Source of the DNA: Chitinophagales bacterium
GTDB taxonomy: Bacteria; Bacteroidota; Bacteroidia; Chitinophagales; Chitinophagaceae
Direction: 5' to 3'
Length of the DNA: 64,000 bases
Assembly: GCA_017303835.1 (NCBI GenBank)
Contig: JAFLBI010000001.1
Coordinates: forward strand, 1-64,000
Positions 1-8,213 of the stretch are shown here, in pieces. Each line of letters begins with the position of its first letter. Positions within the stretch are counted from its first letter, which is position 1. The position numbers and the translations under genes are program-made. Below the pieces are notes generated by a model, which saw only the letters and a list, made by a program, of their open reading frames with translations, did no database searches and was not told the origin of the DNA.

Positions 1-370
<370 letters not shown>

Positions 371-462
371 CGTATGCTTTATTTTTTACTTCGGTTTTTC
401 CGAATAGCTTTTGATGATAGCTTTCCCAATATGACAATATTCGAGCATAGCTCAACCTTCTT

Positions 463-572
463 ATGGTGGTTTTGCCGAGGGTGTTCACCTCTTCCCATTC
501 CGAACAGAGTAGTTAAGTCCCTCATGGCCGATGGTACTTGGTCCTTGACCTGGGAGAGTAGGTAGCCGCCAT
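463..572 (+). rRNA. 5S ribosomal RNA
   Basis: A 5S rRNA of about 110 nt follows the 23S gene after a spacer of about 90 nt. The core CCCATTCCGAACAGAGTAGTTAAG is typical of 5S loop A-C, and the terminal helix is formed by TGGTGGT near 464 and GCCGCCA ending at 571. It is read in the same direction as 23S and ends just before an intrinsic terminator. Ends are good to within a few bases. Confidence 0.95.
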
Positions 573-584
573 ATTTATTGAAAG

Positions 585-611
585 CCTCAACTTGTGTTGA
601 GGTTTTTTTTT
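585..611 (+). terminator. rrn operon intrinsic terminator 1
   Basis: A perfect 7-bp stem (CCTCAAC / GTTGAGG) with a TTGT loop is followed by nine T residues. It lies 13 nt after the 5S gene and closes the rrn operon. Two more terminators with different stems follow in the repeat copies downstream. Confidence 0.9.
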
Positions 612-716
612 GCTTATAACTGAGCATTAAAAGGTTTTCTAGAAGCGTATAAAAAGTTATAAGACTTGTGAGAATATCCCGAAGAGTCGGGACAGGGTCC
701 GCCGCCATATTTATTG

Positions 717-751
717 AAAGCCTTCCCGTACTTACGGGATGGCTTTTTTTT
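717..751 (+). terminator. Terminator in second repeat copy
   Basis: Stem AAAGCC-TCCCGTA paired with TACGGGA-GGCTTT (one bulged pair) and a T-run of eight. It is the counterpart, in the second tandem repeat, of the rrn terminator at 585-611, but with a different stem sequence. Confidence 0.85.
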
Positions 752-855
752 GCCTATAACTGAGCATTGAAGGTTTTCTAGAAGTGTATAAAAAGTTATA
801 AGACTTGTGAGAATATCCCGAAGAGTCGGGACAGGGTCCGCCGACATATTTATTG

Positions 856-888
856 AAAGCCTTCCCGTACTTACGGGATGGCTTTTTT
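856..888 (+). terminator. Terminator in third repeat copy
   Basis: Same stem as the terminator at 717-751 (AAGCC, TCCCGTA / TACGGGA, GGCTT) followed by six T residues. It is the third terminator in a row after the 5S gene. Confidence 0.82.
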
Positions 889-932
889 GCTCGTAACTGA
901 TTAATTACAAATTGAAACTACTGTAGAAAATG

Positions 933-960
933 AAAAAGCCCGTCCGAAGACAGGCTTTTG
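933..960 (-). terminator. Terminator downstream of the SemiSWEET gene
   Basis: AAAAGCC (934-940) pairs with GGCTTTT (953-959), extended inward by GTC/GAC-type pairs around a CGAA/TTCG turn. Read on the minus strand it ends in TTTTT and lies 21 nt beyond the stop codon of the SemiSWEET gene; it may act in both directions. Confidence 0.75.
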
Positions 961-980
961 TAATTTGTATAGGATCGTGA

Positions 981-1247
981 CTAGTTCTTAAAAGTGAATT
1001 TGAAATAGAGTAAGATCAAACTCAAAAAGAATATCACACCATTGGCAATAATCACCGGCCAAAGCATCAGATAGATACCATAAACCAGCCAAACGATTAC
1101 GCTGGTAAACACAATCAATAGCATACCCAGACTAAGGTCTTTTACACTCTTAGTTTTCCAAGCCTGCCATACTTGTGGAATGAAAGTGATGGCACTCAGA
1201 AAAGCACCGAAATGCCCGATAAAATTGACCCACATTGGAACTTCCAT
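981..1247 (-). CDS. SemiSWEET family sugar transporter
   Basis: An 88-residue membrane protein with three predicted helices (about residues 6-28, 40-60 and 63-84) and a PQ-loop motif (FIPQVWQAW) in helix 1. This is the size and plan of bacterial SemiSWEETs, which dimerise to form a passive sugar channel in the inner membrane. The family is MtN3/saliva (PQ-loop). The gene stands alone, downstream of fabI on the same strand but separated from it by a terminator, and has its own terminator. The sugar carried cannot be told from sequence. Confidence 0.85.
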   Translation of the reverse strand: MEVPMWVNFIGHFGAFLSAITFIPQVWQAWKTKSVKDLSLGMLLIVFTSVIVWLVYGIYLMLWPVIIANGVIFFLSLILLYFKFTFKN

Positions 1248-1263
1248 AGTTGTCTAATTAAAA

Positions 1264-1282
1264 AGGCTGGCAAAGCCAGCCT
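1264..1282 (-). terminator. fabI terminator
   Basis: A perfect 8-bp hairpin (AGGCTGGC / GCCAGCCT, AAA loop) followed on the minus strand by TTTTT, 12 nt past the fabI stop codon. It separates fabI from the SemiSWEET gene. Confidence 0.85.
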
Positions 1283-1294
1283 GAGATGAATGAT

Positions 1295-2110
1295 TTATTT
1301 TTCCATTTGTTCAATTACCGCCTGAGTAACACCGGTAAAGCTGAAGCCTCCATCATGGAATAGGTTCTGCATGGTAACCATTCTGGTCATATCGCTGAAC
1401 ATAACCGCACAATAATTGGCGCAATCTTCTGCAGAAGCATTACCCAGCGGACTCATTTTCTCCGCATAATTGATGAAACCATCAAAACCCTTCACGCCGC
1501 TACCGGCAGTAGTTCTGGTGGGCGATTGAGAAATGGTATTGATACGTACTTTTTTCTTCACGCCATAGTGGTAACCAAAGCTGCGTGCAATGCTTTCCAG
1601 CAAAGCTTTCGCATCAGCCATTTCATTGTAATCAGGAAATACGCGCTGTGCAGCGATATAGGTTAAGGCTACAATACTGCCCCACTCACTCATCGCATCC
1701 AGTTCATAAGCTACCTGGCATACACGATGCAAGCTCATGGCTGAAATATCAAATGTCTTATGCTGGAAATCATGGTTCAGTCCGGTGTACATATTGCCCT
1801 TGCGGATATTCATACTCATACCCACGCTATGTAATACAAAATCGATGGTGCCACCGAAATGTTCCATGGACTTTTCAAAGAGATTTTTCAGGTCGTCCAT
1901 ATTCGTAACATCTGCACCAATTACCGGTGCATTGCCACAGGCTTCAGCCAATTTATTGATCTCGCCCATACGCAAAGCGATAGGCGCATTGGTTAATACA
2001 ATCTGTGCGCCTTGCTGGTAGCAGATCTCTGCTGTTTTCCAGGCAATGGACTGATCATTGAGTGCACCGAAAATGATGCCTTTCTTTCCTTTCAAGAGGT
2101 TTTGACTCAT
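1295..2110 (-). CDS. fabI: Enoyl-[acyl-carrier-protein] reductase (NADH) FabI
   Basis: A 271-residue short-chain dehydrogenase of the FabI type, which reduces trans-2-enoyl-ACP in the last step of each fatty acid elongation cycle. The catalytic Tyr-x6-Lys pair is visible as YNEMADAK (about Y161 and K168), with the second conserved Tyr ten residues before (LTYIAAQ). The N-terminal nucleotide-binding loop is the FabI-type GALNDQSIAW. The start is the ATG at 2110; a TTG three codons upstream is possible but less likely. It lies between recN and a SemiSWEET gene. fabD and fabH are elsewhere in this window, so fatty acid genes are dispersed. Confidence 0.95.
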   Translation of the reverse strand: MSQNLLKGKKGIIFGALNDQSIAWKTAEICYQQGAQIVLTNAPIALRMGEINKLAEACGNAPVIGADVTNMDDLKNLFEKSMEHFGGTIDFVLHSVGMSMNIRKGNMYTGLNHDFQHKTFDISAMSLHRVCQVAYELDAMSEWGSIVALTYIAAQRVFPDYNEMADAKALLESIARSFGYHYGVKKKVRINTISQSPTRTTAGSGVKGFDGFINYAEKMSPLGNASAEDCANYCAVMFSDMTRMVTMQNLFHDGGFSFTGVTQAVIEQMEK

Positions 2111-2154
2111 GGTATTCAATTATGAAACGTAAATGTAAAACTTCAAAACGAGAA

Positions 2155-3810
2155 TCAGTTCATGATCATTTCACGGGCATTGGCCAATGCGGCAGCAGTT
2201 GGTTTTTCTCCGCTGAGCATTTGGGCAATGGTGGTAATGCGCTCGTCTTCAGTCAATAAGCGAATATTGGTTTTGATGCGATCGCCCTCAGCGGCTTTGT
2301 ACACAAAGAAATGGGCATGGGCTTTACCTGCAATCTGCGGCTGATGTGTGATACAGATAATTTGTCTTTTGGCTGCCATCTGCTTCATGATCATGCCTAC
2401 CTGCTTGGCCGCTTCTCCCGATATGCCTGTATCGATTTCATCGAAGATCATGGTAGGTAAGTCGATATGTGCTGCTACCAATGATTTAATACACAACATC
2501 AGCCTGCTTAATTCTCCACCACTCGCCACTTTACGGATGGATTCAAAACGTCCGCTTTTATTTGCATCGAACAAGTATGCAATATTATCTGCCCCGTCTT
2601 CCTGTAAATCAGTTGGCGTGATATTCACTTGAATAGCTGCATTGGGCATACCAACCTGATGCAGTCTGGTATTGACTTCTGATACAAAATTCTTTACAAC
2701 CGACTGACGCTGCTTGGTGAGTTGTTTTGCTAATTCAGTTGCGGCAGCAAGTAATCTTGCAGCTTCTTTTTCTGCAGCGTTGATTTCATCATCAATTGCC
2801 AATACTGCTTGCAGTTTATCTGATAAGTTTTGCTGAATATTGAGTAATTCTTCAGTGGTTTGTACCTGGTGTTTCTTCAGCAGCTTATATCCTGCAGCCA
2901 TACGATCATTGATAACTTGCATACGCTGCTCATCCATGTGTACAGAATCATTGATGGAATCAAGCTCATCAGCGATATCCTGTAATTCAATCTGGCTAGC
3001 TTGTAGTCGGCTAATGAGTTCAGGTAATTGCGTATGTAGTTCGCGGTAAGCTTGGAGTTGATGCACGAGTTGTTTGAGTTGCTGTACCAAAGGGGTATCG
3101 CTATTGCTCAGCACATTAGTTACCTGACCTAATGCAGTTTTAATATTTTCTGCATTGCTGAGTAATTGCAACTCTTGTTCTATGTTTTCTAGTTCGTTTG
3201 GTTGCAGACGTATTTCGTCCAACTCATCAAACAAAAACTGATGATAGTCTTTCTCCTTTTGGAATTGCTGTTGTTGTGCTTTCAAATCAGCTAAATGCTG
3301 GCGTGTGTTTTGCAAAGCATGAAAGAGATCGCGGTATTGTTTTAACAAAGCTTGATTACTTGCTAAAGCATCCAAGACTTCTCTTTGAAAATCTGCTTCG
3401 CCTAATTCCAGTGTATCAAACTGCTGATGCAGATCAACCAAAAGGCTGGCCAATTGCTTTAGCTGTTGTAAGGTTACCGGCGTATCGTTGATGAAGGCCC
3501 TCGTCTTACCATTAGGTGCAATCTCTCTGCGTAAAACCAGTTCTAAGTCCGCATCAATATCCTGTTCTTTCAGAAACAGGTTAACAGCTTCGTTCTGGCT
3601 TACTTCAAAAAAACCCTCAATCACACATTTCTTGCTATTATTCAATAACACACTGGTGTCAGCGCGCTCACCCAAAATCAAGCTGAGTGCGCCCATCAGA
3701 ATACTTTTACCCGCACCGGTTTCGCCGGTGATGATATTGAGGGCAACCGAAAAATCTATCCCCAGTTCCTCTATGATGGCATAATTCTGTATGTGAAGTT
3801 TACGAAGCAT
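2155..3810 (-). CDS. recN: DNA repair protein RecN
   Basis: A 551-residue SMC-like ATPase acting in double-strand break repair by homologous recombination. Walker A is GETGAGKS (residues 29-36), followed by a long coiled-coil middle rich in Gln and Leu (about 150-370), then the ABC signature (ASGGELSRLML, near 430) and Walker B (MIFDEIDTGISG). Length and order fit the family. It is 44 nt upstream of fabI on the same strand. The N-terminal LRKLHIQNYAIIEEL is characteristic and supports the start at 3810. Confidence 0.96.
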   Translation of the reverse strand: MLRKLHIQNYAIIEELGIDFSVALNIITGETGAGKSILMGALSLILGERADTSVLLNNSKKCVIEGFFEVSQNEAVNLFLKEQDIDADLELVLRREIAPNGKTRAFINDTPVTLQQLKQLASLLVDLHQQFDTLELGEADFQREVLDALASNQALLKQYRDLFHALQNTRQHLADLKAQQQQFQKEKDYHQFLFDELDEIRLQPNELENIEQELQLLSNAENIKTALGQVTNVLSNSDTPLVQQLKQLVHQLQAYRELHTQLPELISRLQASQIELQDIADELDSINDSVHMDEQRMQVINDRMAAGYKLLKKHQVQTTEELLNIQQNLSDKLQAVLAIDDEINAAEKEAARLLAAATELAKQLTKQRQSVVKNFVSEVNTRLHQVGMPNAAIQVNITPTDLQEDGADNIAYLFDANKSGRFESIRKVASGGELSRLMLCIKSLVAAHIDLPTMIFDEIDTGISGEAAKQVGMIMKQMAAKRQIICITHQPQIAGKAHAHFFVYKAAEGDRIKTNIRLLTEDERITTIAQMLSGEKPTAAALANAREMIMN

Positions 3811-3854
3811 GTTCTGACAGCAAAATACTGAAAAGCATGGTTGAACTGAATGCT

Positions 3855-5342
3855 TTAATCATTAGTTTTTTTGCAACGGGCAATACCAGCTTTTGCGCGC
3901 TGATCCAATGAATTCTTATAACTATGGCCTTCCATGCTTAAGCATTCCTCATAAGCGCTGATGGCTTTGTCTTTTTGCCCCTTTTTCTCGTATATCATAC
4001 CGGTTTGCAGGGCCGCTCTAGCTGCAAAATATTCAGGTCTGTTTCTGCCCATATCGATAACCATTCCATAATACTTGATGGCTTGATCATCTTGTTCCAA
4101 ATCATCGAGAATACGTGCATATCGGTAGATGAATTCCAGTTTCTCCGTTGTGGAGGTAAAATCATTACTGCTTTTGCCGGCCATCAATGCAAGTGCTTCT
4201 TTGTGGTAACCACCATCATTCAGTATTCTGGCTTTTAAGAGTAATGGATTGGGCCAAGCTTGTTTTGCTTCTCGTACAGCTTGTTTATCTGCATCACTAT
4301 CTGTACTGCCCTTACTTAGGACGAGTTGCTTAGTTTGTTCTGCGAGTTGTTGTTTGCCTTGCAAATAATAACACCAGCTCAGTTTGAGTAAAACATCCTT
4401 TCGATAAAAATTGCCTTTGAAGTTTGCTAAATATGTTTCAAAGTATTTAGCAGCTTCTGACAGATTGAGTTTGTGTAAATGAATAAAGCCTAATTGGAAA
4501 TCCCAGATTGATGTAGCGAAGTATTGTGTTGATTTGTCTCTGTTCTGTACAACAGATAGGGCGTAATCATTTCTTTTATGCTGGATTGCAAGATTGGCCG
4601 CCATAAAAGTGAAGACTTGCGTATGAACCAGATCCAGATTTTTCGATTGCATAAATTGGAAAGCGGCATCCTTATTATTGCCGATATAGAACTGCAGATA
4701 GCAATAAATGAATGCCGCATCGTTCTGCATCAGCTTCTGCCAGAATCCATTCCCATTGGCAAAATTGGATACTCTTTGTAAGCCCTTTTGCAGATTGCCT
4801 TTGATGCCAAAGATGCCAGCCAACCATTGGTAACCTTTTGGGATGGTTCCGGCTACAGCCTGCATGCTTCCATACAATAAATCATTAGGTGGAAAGCCCG
4901 GGAATTTATCTTCATTCTCTTTCAATAAACGATATGCTTTCCATCCATCAAAACCGGCACTGCGCATGGCGCCGAACCTAACCTGAATAGCTGCTCGCTG
5001 CAGATACATGGCTGCTTGTGCTATTCGATGAAAAGCGTGGTTATCCGGACCTTCTTCAATTAGATCCAGCCTTTTGCTGATAAGCGCTTTGTGTTGTTGA
5101 TAATAGTTAGGATCCTCATTTAGAAATAGGACAAAGAAGTCGGCATAGTTCTCCAGTAAAACTGGGATCAGGTTATCCGGCTTTTCCTGCTTGGCTTTTC
5201 TGATTAGTTGTAATCCATTGTTGATTCGCAGCGAAAAAATTTCCTGATAAGCTTGCTGACAGGTGGCATCAAAATCATATACTTTTTCAGCCTTTGTACA
5301 AAGACTGATCAGTATGGCTACCACCAGCAAGAGTTTTTTCAT
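3855..5342 (-). CDS. Secreted tetratricopeptide-repeat protein
   Basis: A 495-residue protein starting with a signal peptide (MKKLLLVVAILISLCTKAEK). The start at 5342 is chosen because a terminator hairpin occupies 5357-5381, inside the longer reading frame. TPR-like helical pairs are visible from about residue 40 onward, clearest near the C-terminus (EKKGQKDKAISAYEECLSM). Such proteins usually serve as scaffolds in the periplasm. The middle has no domain I recognise by name. It is downstream of the zinc-ribbon gene but separated from it by the terminator. Confidence 0.75.
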   Translation of the reverse strand: MKKLLLVVAILISLCTKAEKVYDFDATCQQAYQEIFSLRINNGLQLIRKAKQEKPDNLIPVLLENYADFFVLFLNEDPNYYQQHKALISKRLDLIEEGPDNHAFHRIAQAAMYLQRAAIQVRFGAMRSAGFDGWKAYRLLKENEDKFPGFPPNDLLYGSMQAVAGTIPKGYQWLAGIFGIKGNLQKGLQRVSNFANGNGFWQKLMQNDAAFIYCYLQFYIGNNKDAAFQFMQSKNLDLVHTQVFTFMAANLAIQHKRNDYALSVVQNRDKSTQYFATSIWDFQLGFIHLHKLNLSEAAKYFETYLANFKGNFYRKDVLLKLSWCYYLQGKQQLAEQTKQLVLSKGSTDSDADKQAVREAKQAWPNPLLLKARILNDGGYHKEALALMAGKSSNDFTSTTEKLEFIYRYARILDDLEQDDQAIKYYGMVIDMGRNRPEYFAARAALQTGMIYEKKGQKDKAISAYEECLSMEGHSYKNSLDQRAKAGIARCKKTND

Positions 5343-5356
5343 CGCCCTAAAATAAG

Positions 5357-5381
5357 AAAGGGCAACCATTGGTTGCCCTTT
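5357..5381 (-). terminator. Terminator after the zinc-ribbon gene
   Basis: A perfect 11-bp stem (AAAGGGCAACC / GGTTGCCCTTT) with a 3-nt loop, followed on the minus strand by a T-rich tract. It lies 18 nt after the stop codon of the zinc-ribbon gene and just upstream of the TPR gene start, which argues for the later start of that gene. Confidence 0.88.
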
Positions 5382-5399
5382 AGATGAAATACTTATCAA

Positions 5400-6155
5400 T
5401 TATTTTGCTTCTACACTGTCGTTCAGATCGCTGTCAACCAGAATACGACCGCAGTTTTCGCAAACAATAATCTTCTTGTGTAAACGAATTTCGCTCTGAC
5501 GCTGAGGCGGAATAGAGTTAAAACAACCACCACAAGCATCACGCTCAACAGGTACTACAGCCAAACCATTGCGGTAGCTCTTGCGGATTCTGTCGTAGCT
5601 GTACAGCAGACGCTCGTCAATAGCACCACGCGCATTATTGCTCATTTCACCGAAATGCTTTTCTTCTTTCTCGGTGTCAGCAATAATTTTTTCCAGTTCA
5701 CTCTTCTTGTGGTTGAGTACACCTTCTTTGGTAGCGATGGTTTTCTTAGCGGCTTCCAGCACTTTTACTTTTTCAGCTAGTTCTTCGTTCGCATCACGGA
5801 TGTGCTTTTCAGCCAGTTTGATTTCCAGCTGCTGCATTTCCATCTCTTTGTTGATGGCTTCGAACTCGCGGTTATTCTTTACATCAGTGCTTTGCTTTTC
5901 ATACTTCTGCACCAATGCCTCAGATTCCTTGATGGCATTTTTTCTTTCCTCGATATACTGTGTGATACCGTTGATCTCTTCTTCAACACGGGTTAATCTG
6001 CTTTGCAGACCCAGCAATTCATCTTCCAGATCTTTTACTTCCAGCGGTAATTCACCTTTGAGAATCTGAAACTCATCCAGTTTGCTGTCAATCTTTTGTA
6101 AACGAAGGAGGTTTACCAGTTTTTCCTCAACAGAGAAGTCTTTCACTGTGGCCAT
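5400..6155 (-). CDS. C4-type zinc ribbon coiled-coil protein
   Basis: A 251-residue protein made of a long coiled coil (about residues 10-180, rich in Glu, Lys and Leu heptads) and a C-terminal zinc ribbon with two Cys pairs (CGGC and CENCG, about 25 residues apart). This is the COG1579 architecture, widespread in bacteria and thought to bind nucleic acid; no biochemical role is firmly established. It follows the NIF3-family gene on the same strand with a gap of 27 nt, a common pairing, so the two are probably co-transcribed. Confidence 0.85.
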   Translation of the reverse strand: MATVKDFSVEEKLVNLLRLQKIDSKLDEFQILKGELPLEVKDLEDELLGLQSRLTRVEEEINGITQYIEERKNAIKESEALVQKYEKQSTDVKNNREFEAINKEMEMQQLEIKLAEKHIRDANEELAEKVKVLEAAKKTIATKEGVLNHKKSELEKIIADTEKEEKHFGEMSNNARGAIDERLLYSYDRIRKSYRNGLAVVPVERDACGGCFNSIPPQRQSEIRLHKKIIVCENCGRILVDSDLNDSVEAK

Positions 6156-6182
6156 AAATTGAGATAGATTTGAATGGATTCC

Positions 6183-7280
6183 TCAACTGTAGTAATAAAC
6201 CGGATTGGTTCTTACTCTTGATTGGAGGACGGCAAAGGTAGGGAATTTAGCCTGTAAAATGTACACCAGCAAATCGATTGTATACTGTTCTGATTCCCAA
6301 TGCCCAATATCTGCCAAAAGCAGCTTGTTTTCCGCATCAAAAAACTCATGGTACTTGATATCAGCCGTTACATAGGCATCCGCACCTGCTGCAATAGCGG
6401 CTTTGGTTAGAAAGCTACCGGCGCCCCCACATAAAGCAATGGTTGTCAATGTCTTTTGGGGTATTTGGGTGTGGCGAATGACCTCCAGTCCAAAGCTGGT
6501 CTTGAGCATGGATAGAAAGCCTTCCGCCGTCATAGGTTCTGGTAACTGGCCAATCAATCCGCTGCCAACTTCTTGATAATCATTGTTTAAGGGGTAGATA
6601 TCGTAGGCCACTTCCTCGTAGGGGTGTGCCTGTTTCATGGCAGCGATAATCCTGCCCTCCAACCAAACAGGGTAGATTACTTCCACCTTATTTTCAGGTT
6701 CCAAGTGGCGCTTGTCTTGTTCTCCTACAAAGGGATTGGTGCCTTCACCAGCCTTAAAGCTTCCAGTACCAGGGCTTGTAAAACTGCATTCGCTGTACTG
6801 ACCAATATGGCCGGCGCCTGCTGCAAAAAGGGCCGATTGTACTGCTTCGGTTTGTGCGTGGGGCACAAAAACACTGAGTTTGCGTAACTGCCCGCCCTTT
6901 GGTGCGAGAATTTTTCTATTGATCAAGCCCAGCTTATCGGCCATCATGGCATTGACGCCATGGAGCACATTGTCCAGATTGGTATGGATGGCATAAATAG
7001 CGATATCATTTTTGATAGCAGCGATCACGGCGCGCTCTACATAGTTCTTACCGTTGATTTTTTTCAAGCCACCAAATACAATGGGGTGGTGGGCAACCAC
7101 CAGATTGCAGCCTTTTTCTTTTGCTTCCAGCATCACCGCTTCAGTAGCATCCAATGTGCATAACACACCTGTGCAATCCCAGCTTGCATCACCTGTAATC
7201 AATCCTACATTGTCGTAAGATTCCTGTAATGCCGGTGGGGCTTGTGCTTCTAATTCGCGAATGAGTTCGGCTATTTTCAT
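6183..7280 (-). CDS. NIF3-like dinuclear metal-centre protein
   Basis: A 365-residue NIF3/YbgI-family protein. Metal ligands are visible: VAHHPIVFGG (about residue 65), and near the C-terminus DIGHWESEQYT. A central insert of about 130 residues, typical of the longer bacterial forms, lies between the two halves. The family is sometimes labelled GTP cyclohydrolase I type 2, but its true substrate is unsettled. The start at 7280 (MKIAELIRELE) is preferred over an upstream one that would overlap the divergent gene and its promoter. It is probably in an operon with the zinc-ribbon gene. Confidence 0.88.
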   Translation of the reverse strand: MKIAELIRELEAQAPPALQESYDNVGLITGDASWDCTGVLCTLDATEAVMLEAKEKGCNLVVAHHPIVFGGLKKINGKNYVERAVIAAIKNDIAIYAIHTNLDNVLHGVNAMMADKLGLINRKILAPKGGQLRKLSVFVPHAQTEAVQSALFAAGAGHIGQYSECSFTSPGTGSFKAGEGTNPFVGEQDKRHLEPENKVEVIYPVWLEGRIIAAMKQAHPYEEVAYDIYPLNNDYQEVGSGLIGQLPEPMTAEGFLSMLKTSFGLEVIRHTQIPQKTLTTIALCGGAGSFLTKAAIAAGADAYVTADIKYHEFFDAENKLLLADIGHWESEQYTIDLLVYILQAKFPTFAVLQSRVRTNPVYYYS

Positions 7281-7289
7281 GATGGACTC

Positions 7290-7318
7290 TTGAACGGCTA
7301 AATTAGCATCTATCTTTG
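7290..7318 (+). promoter_or_regulatory. Bacteroidota-type promoter of the class IV aminotransferase gene
   Basis: A -7 element TATCTTTG (7311-7318) matches TAnnTTTG, with a TTG at 7290-7292 in the -33 position (18-nt spacing). The ATG follows only 4 nt after the -7 element, so the transcript probably starts at or very near the start codon (leaderless). Confidence 0.6.
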
Positions 7319-7322
7319 TGAA

Positions 7323-8174
7323 ATGTCTGCAGGCGCATTTGTTTTCCTTGATGGTCAATTATTGAAGGCTGATAAAGCTAGTGTTTCAGTGAACAACCGC
7401 TCTTTTCGTTATGGGGATGGCTGTTTTGAAACGATGAAAGTGGTAAAGGGAAAACTGGTCTTGTCGAAATTCCACATGGAACGATTGTTTACAACATTGC
7501 ATAGGCTGCAATTTGATCTACCCGGTTATTTTACGGCTGAGTATTTGGAAGATTGGGTGATCAAATTGGTAGAGAAGAACCAACAGCAAAAATTAGCGAG
7601 AATTCGCTTGATGGTTTTCCGCGGTGATGGTGGTTTGTATGATCCGGTGAATCATTTTCCGCATTGTTTGATACAGACCTGGAGTTTACAACCGGCTCAG
7701 CAAGCCTGGAATGAAAATGGTTTGGTGACCGATATCTATCGAGATGCAGTGAAAGCAGTAGATAGTTTTTCATCGCTTAAACACAACAATTATTTGCCTT
7801 ATGCTATGGCTGCTTTGTGGGTGAAACAGCAACAATTGAATGAAGCCATTCTGATGAATCCATCAGGCAATCTTGCAGATGCCACCATTCACAATGTATG
7901 GATCATGCAGGGCGGTGTATTGAAAACACCAGCTTTATCTGAAGGCGCTGTGGATGGCGTAATGCGTCGTTACCTGTTGGAACAATTTCAACAAGCAGGA
8001 CTGCCTGTAGAAACCAACAGTATTTCTTTGGAGATGCTGGAACAGGCAGATGGCTTATTCTTCACCAATAGTATCCACGGCATCCGCTGGGCTAGGTCAT
8101 GTGGCAACACACAATACAGTGTACATCGTTTGCAGGAATTGTTTCAAGATTTTATATCGCCATTGTGGCGATGA
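7323..8174 (+). CDS. Aminotransferase class IV (PabC/BCAT-like PLP enzyme)
   Basis: A 283-residue fold-type IV PLP enzyme. The N-terminal RSFRYGDGCFETMKV is the family signature, the PLP lysine is in SSLKHNNYL (about residue 147), and NLADATIHNVWI with EGAVDGVMRRYLLE marks the C-terminal half. Candidates are aminodeoxychorismate lyase (folate synthesis), branched-chain aminotransferase or D-amino acid aminotransferase. The size and the lone gene position favour a lyase-type PabC, but the sequence does not settle it. It is divergent from the NIF3 gene and followed by photolyase after 39 nt. Confidence 0.82.
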   Translation: MSAGAFVFLDGQLLKADKASVSVNNRSFRYGDGCFETMKVVKGKLVLSKFHMERLFTTLHRLQFDLPGYFTAEYLEDWVIKLVEKNQQQKLARIRLMVFRGDGGLYDPVNHFPHCLIQTWSLQPAQQAWNENGLVTDIYRDAVKAVDSFSSLKHNNYLPYAMAALWVKQQQLNEAILMNPSGNLADATIHNVWIMQGGVLKTPALSEGAVDGVMRRYLLEQFQQAGLPVETNSISLEMLEQADGLFFTNSIHGIRWARSCGNTQYSVHRLQELFQDFISPLWR

Positions 8175-8213
8175 ACTTTTCCGAAAGGCCATTGTTATCA
8201 TCAAAAATTTTCC

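Larger units (their letters stand above)
566..893 (+). repeat. Tandem repeat of the rrn 3' flank, about 2.4 copies
   Basis: The stretch beginning GCCGCCATATTTATTGAAAGCC at the end of 5S recurs at about 701 and, with one base changed, at about 840, giving periods of about 136 and 139 bp. Each full unit carries a terminator hairpin, the string TGAGCATT, GGTTTTCTAGAAG, TAAAAAGTTATAAGACTTG and a small hairpin TCCCGAAGAGTCGGGA (677-692 and 816-831). The third unit is cut short. Units 2 and 3 share a terminator stem that differs from that of unit 1. The copies are nearly identical, so the duplication is recent or kept uniform by conversion. Confidence 0.9.

Noticed and set aside
374-847. Short frames in and after the 5S rRNA gene
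   Set aside because: They overlap 5S rRNA and the tandem terminator repeats and have no protein-like composition.
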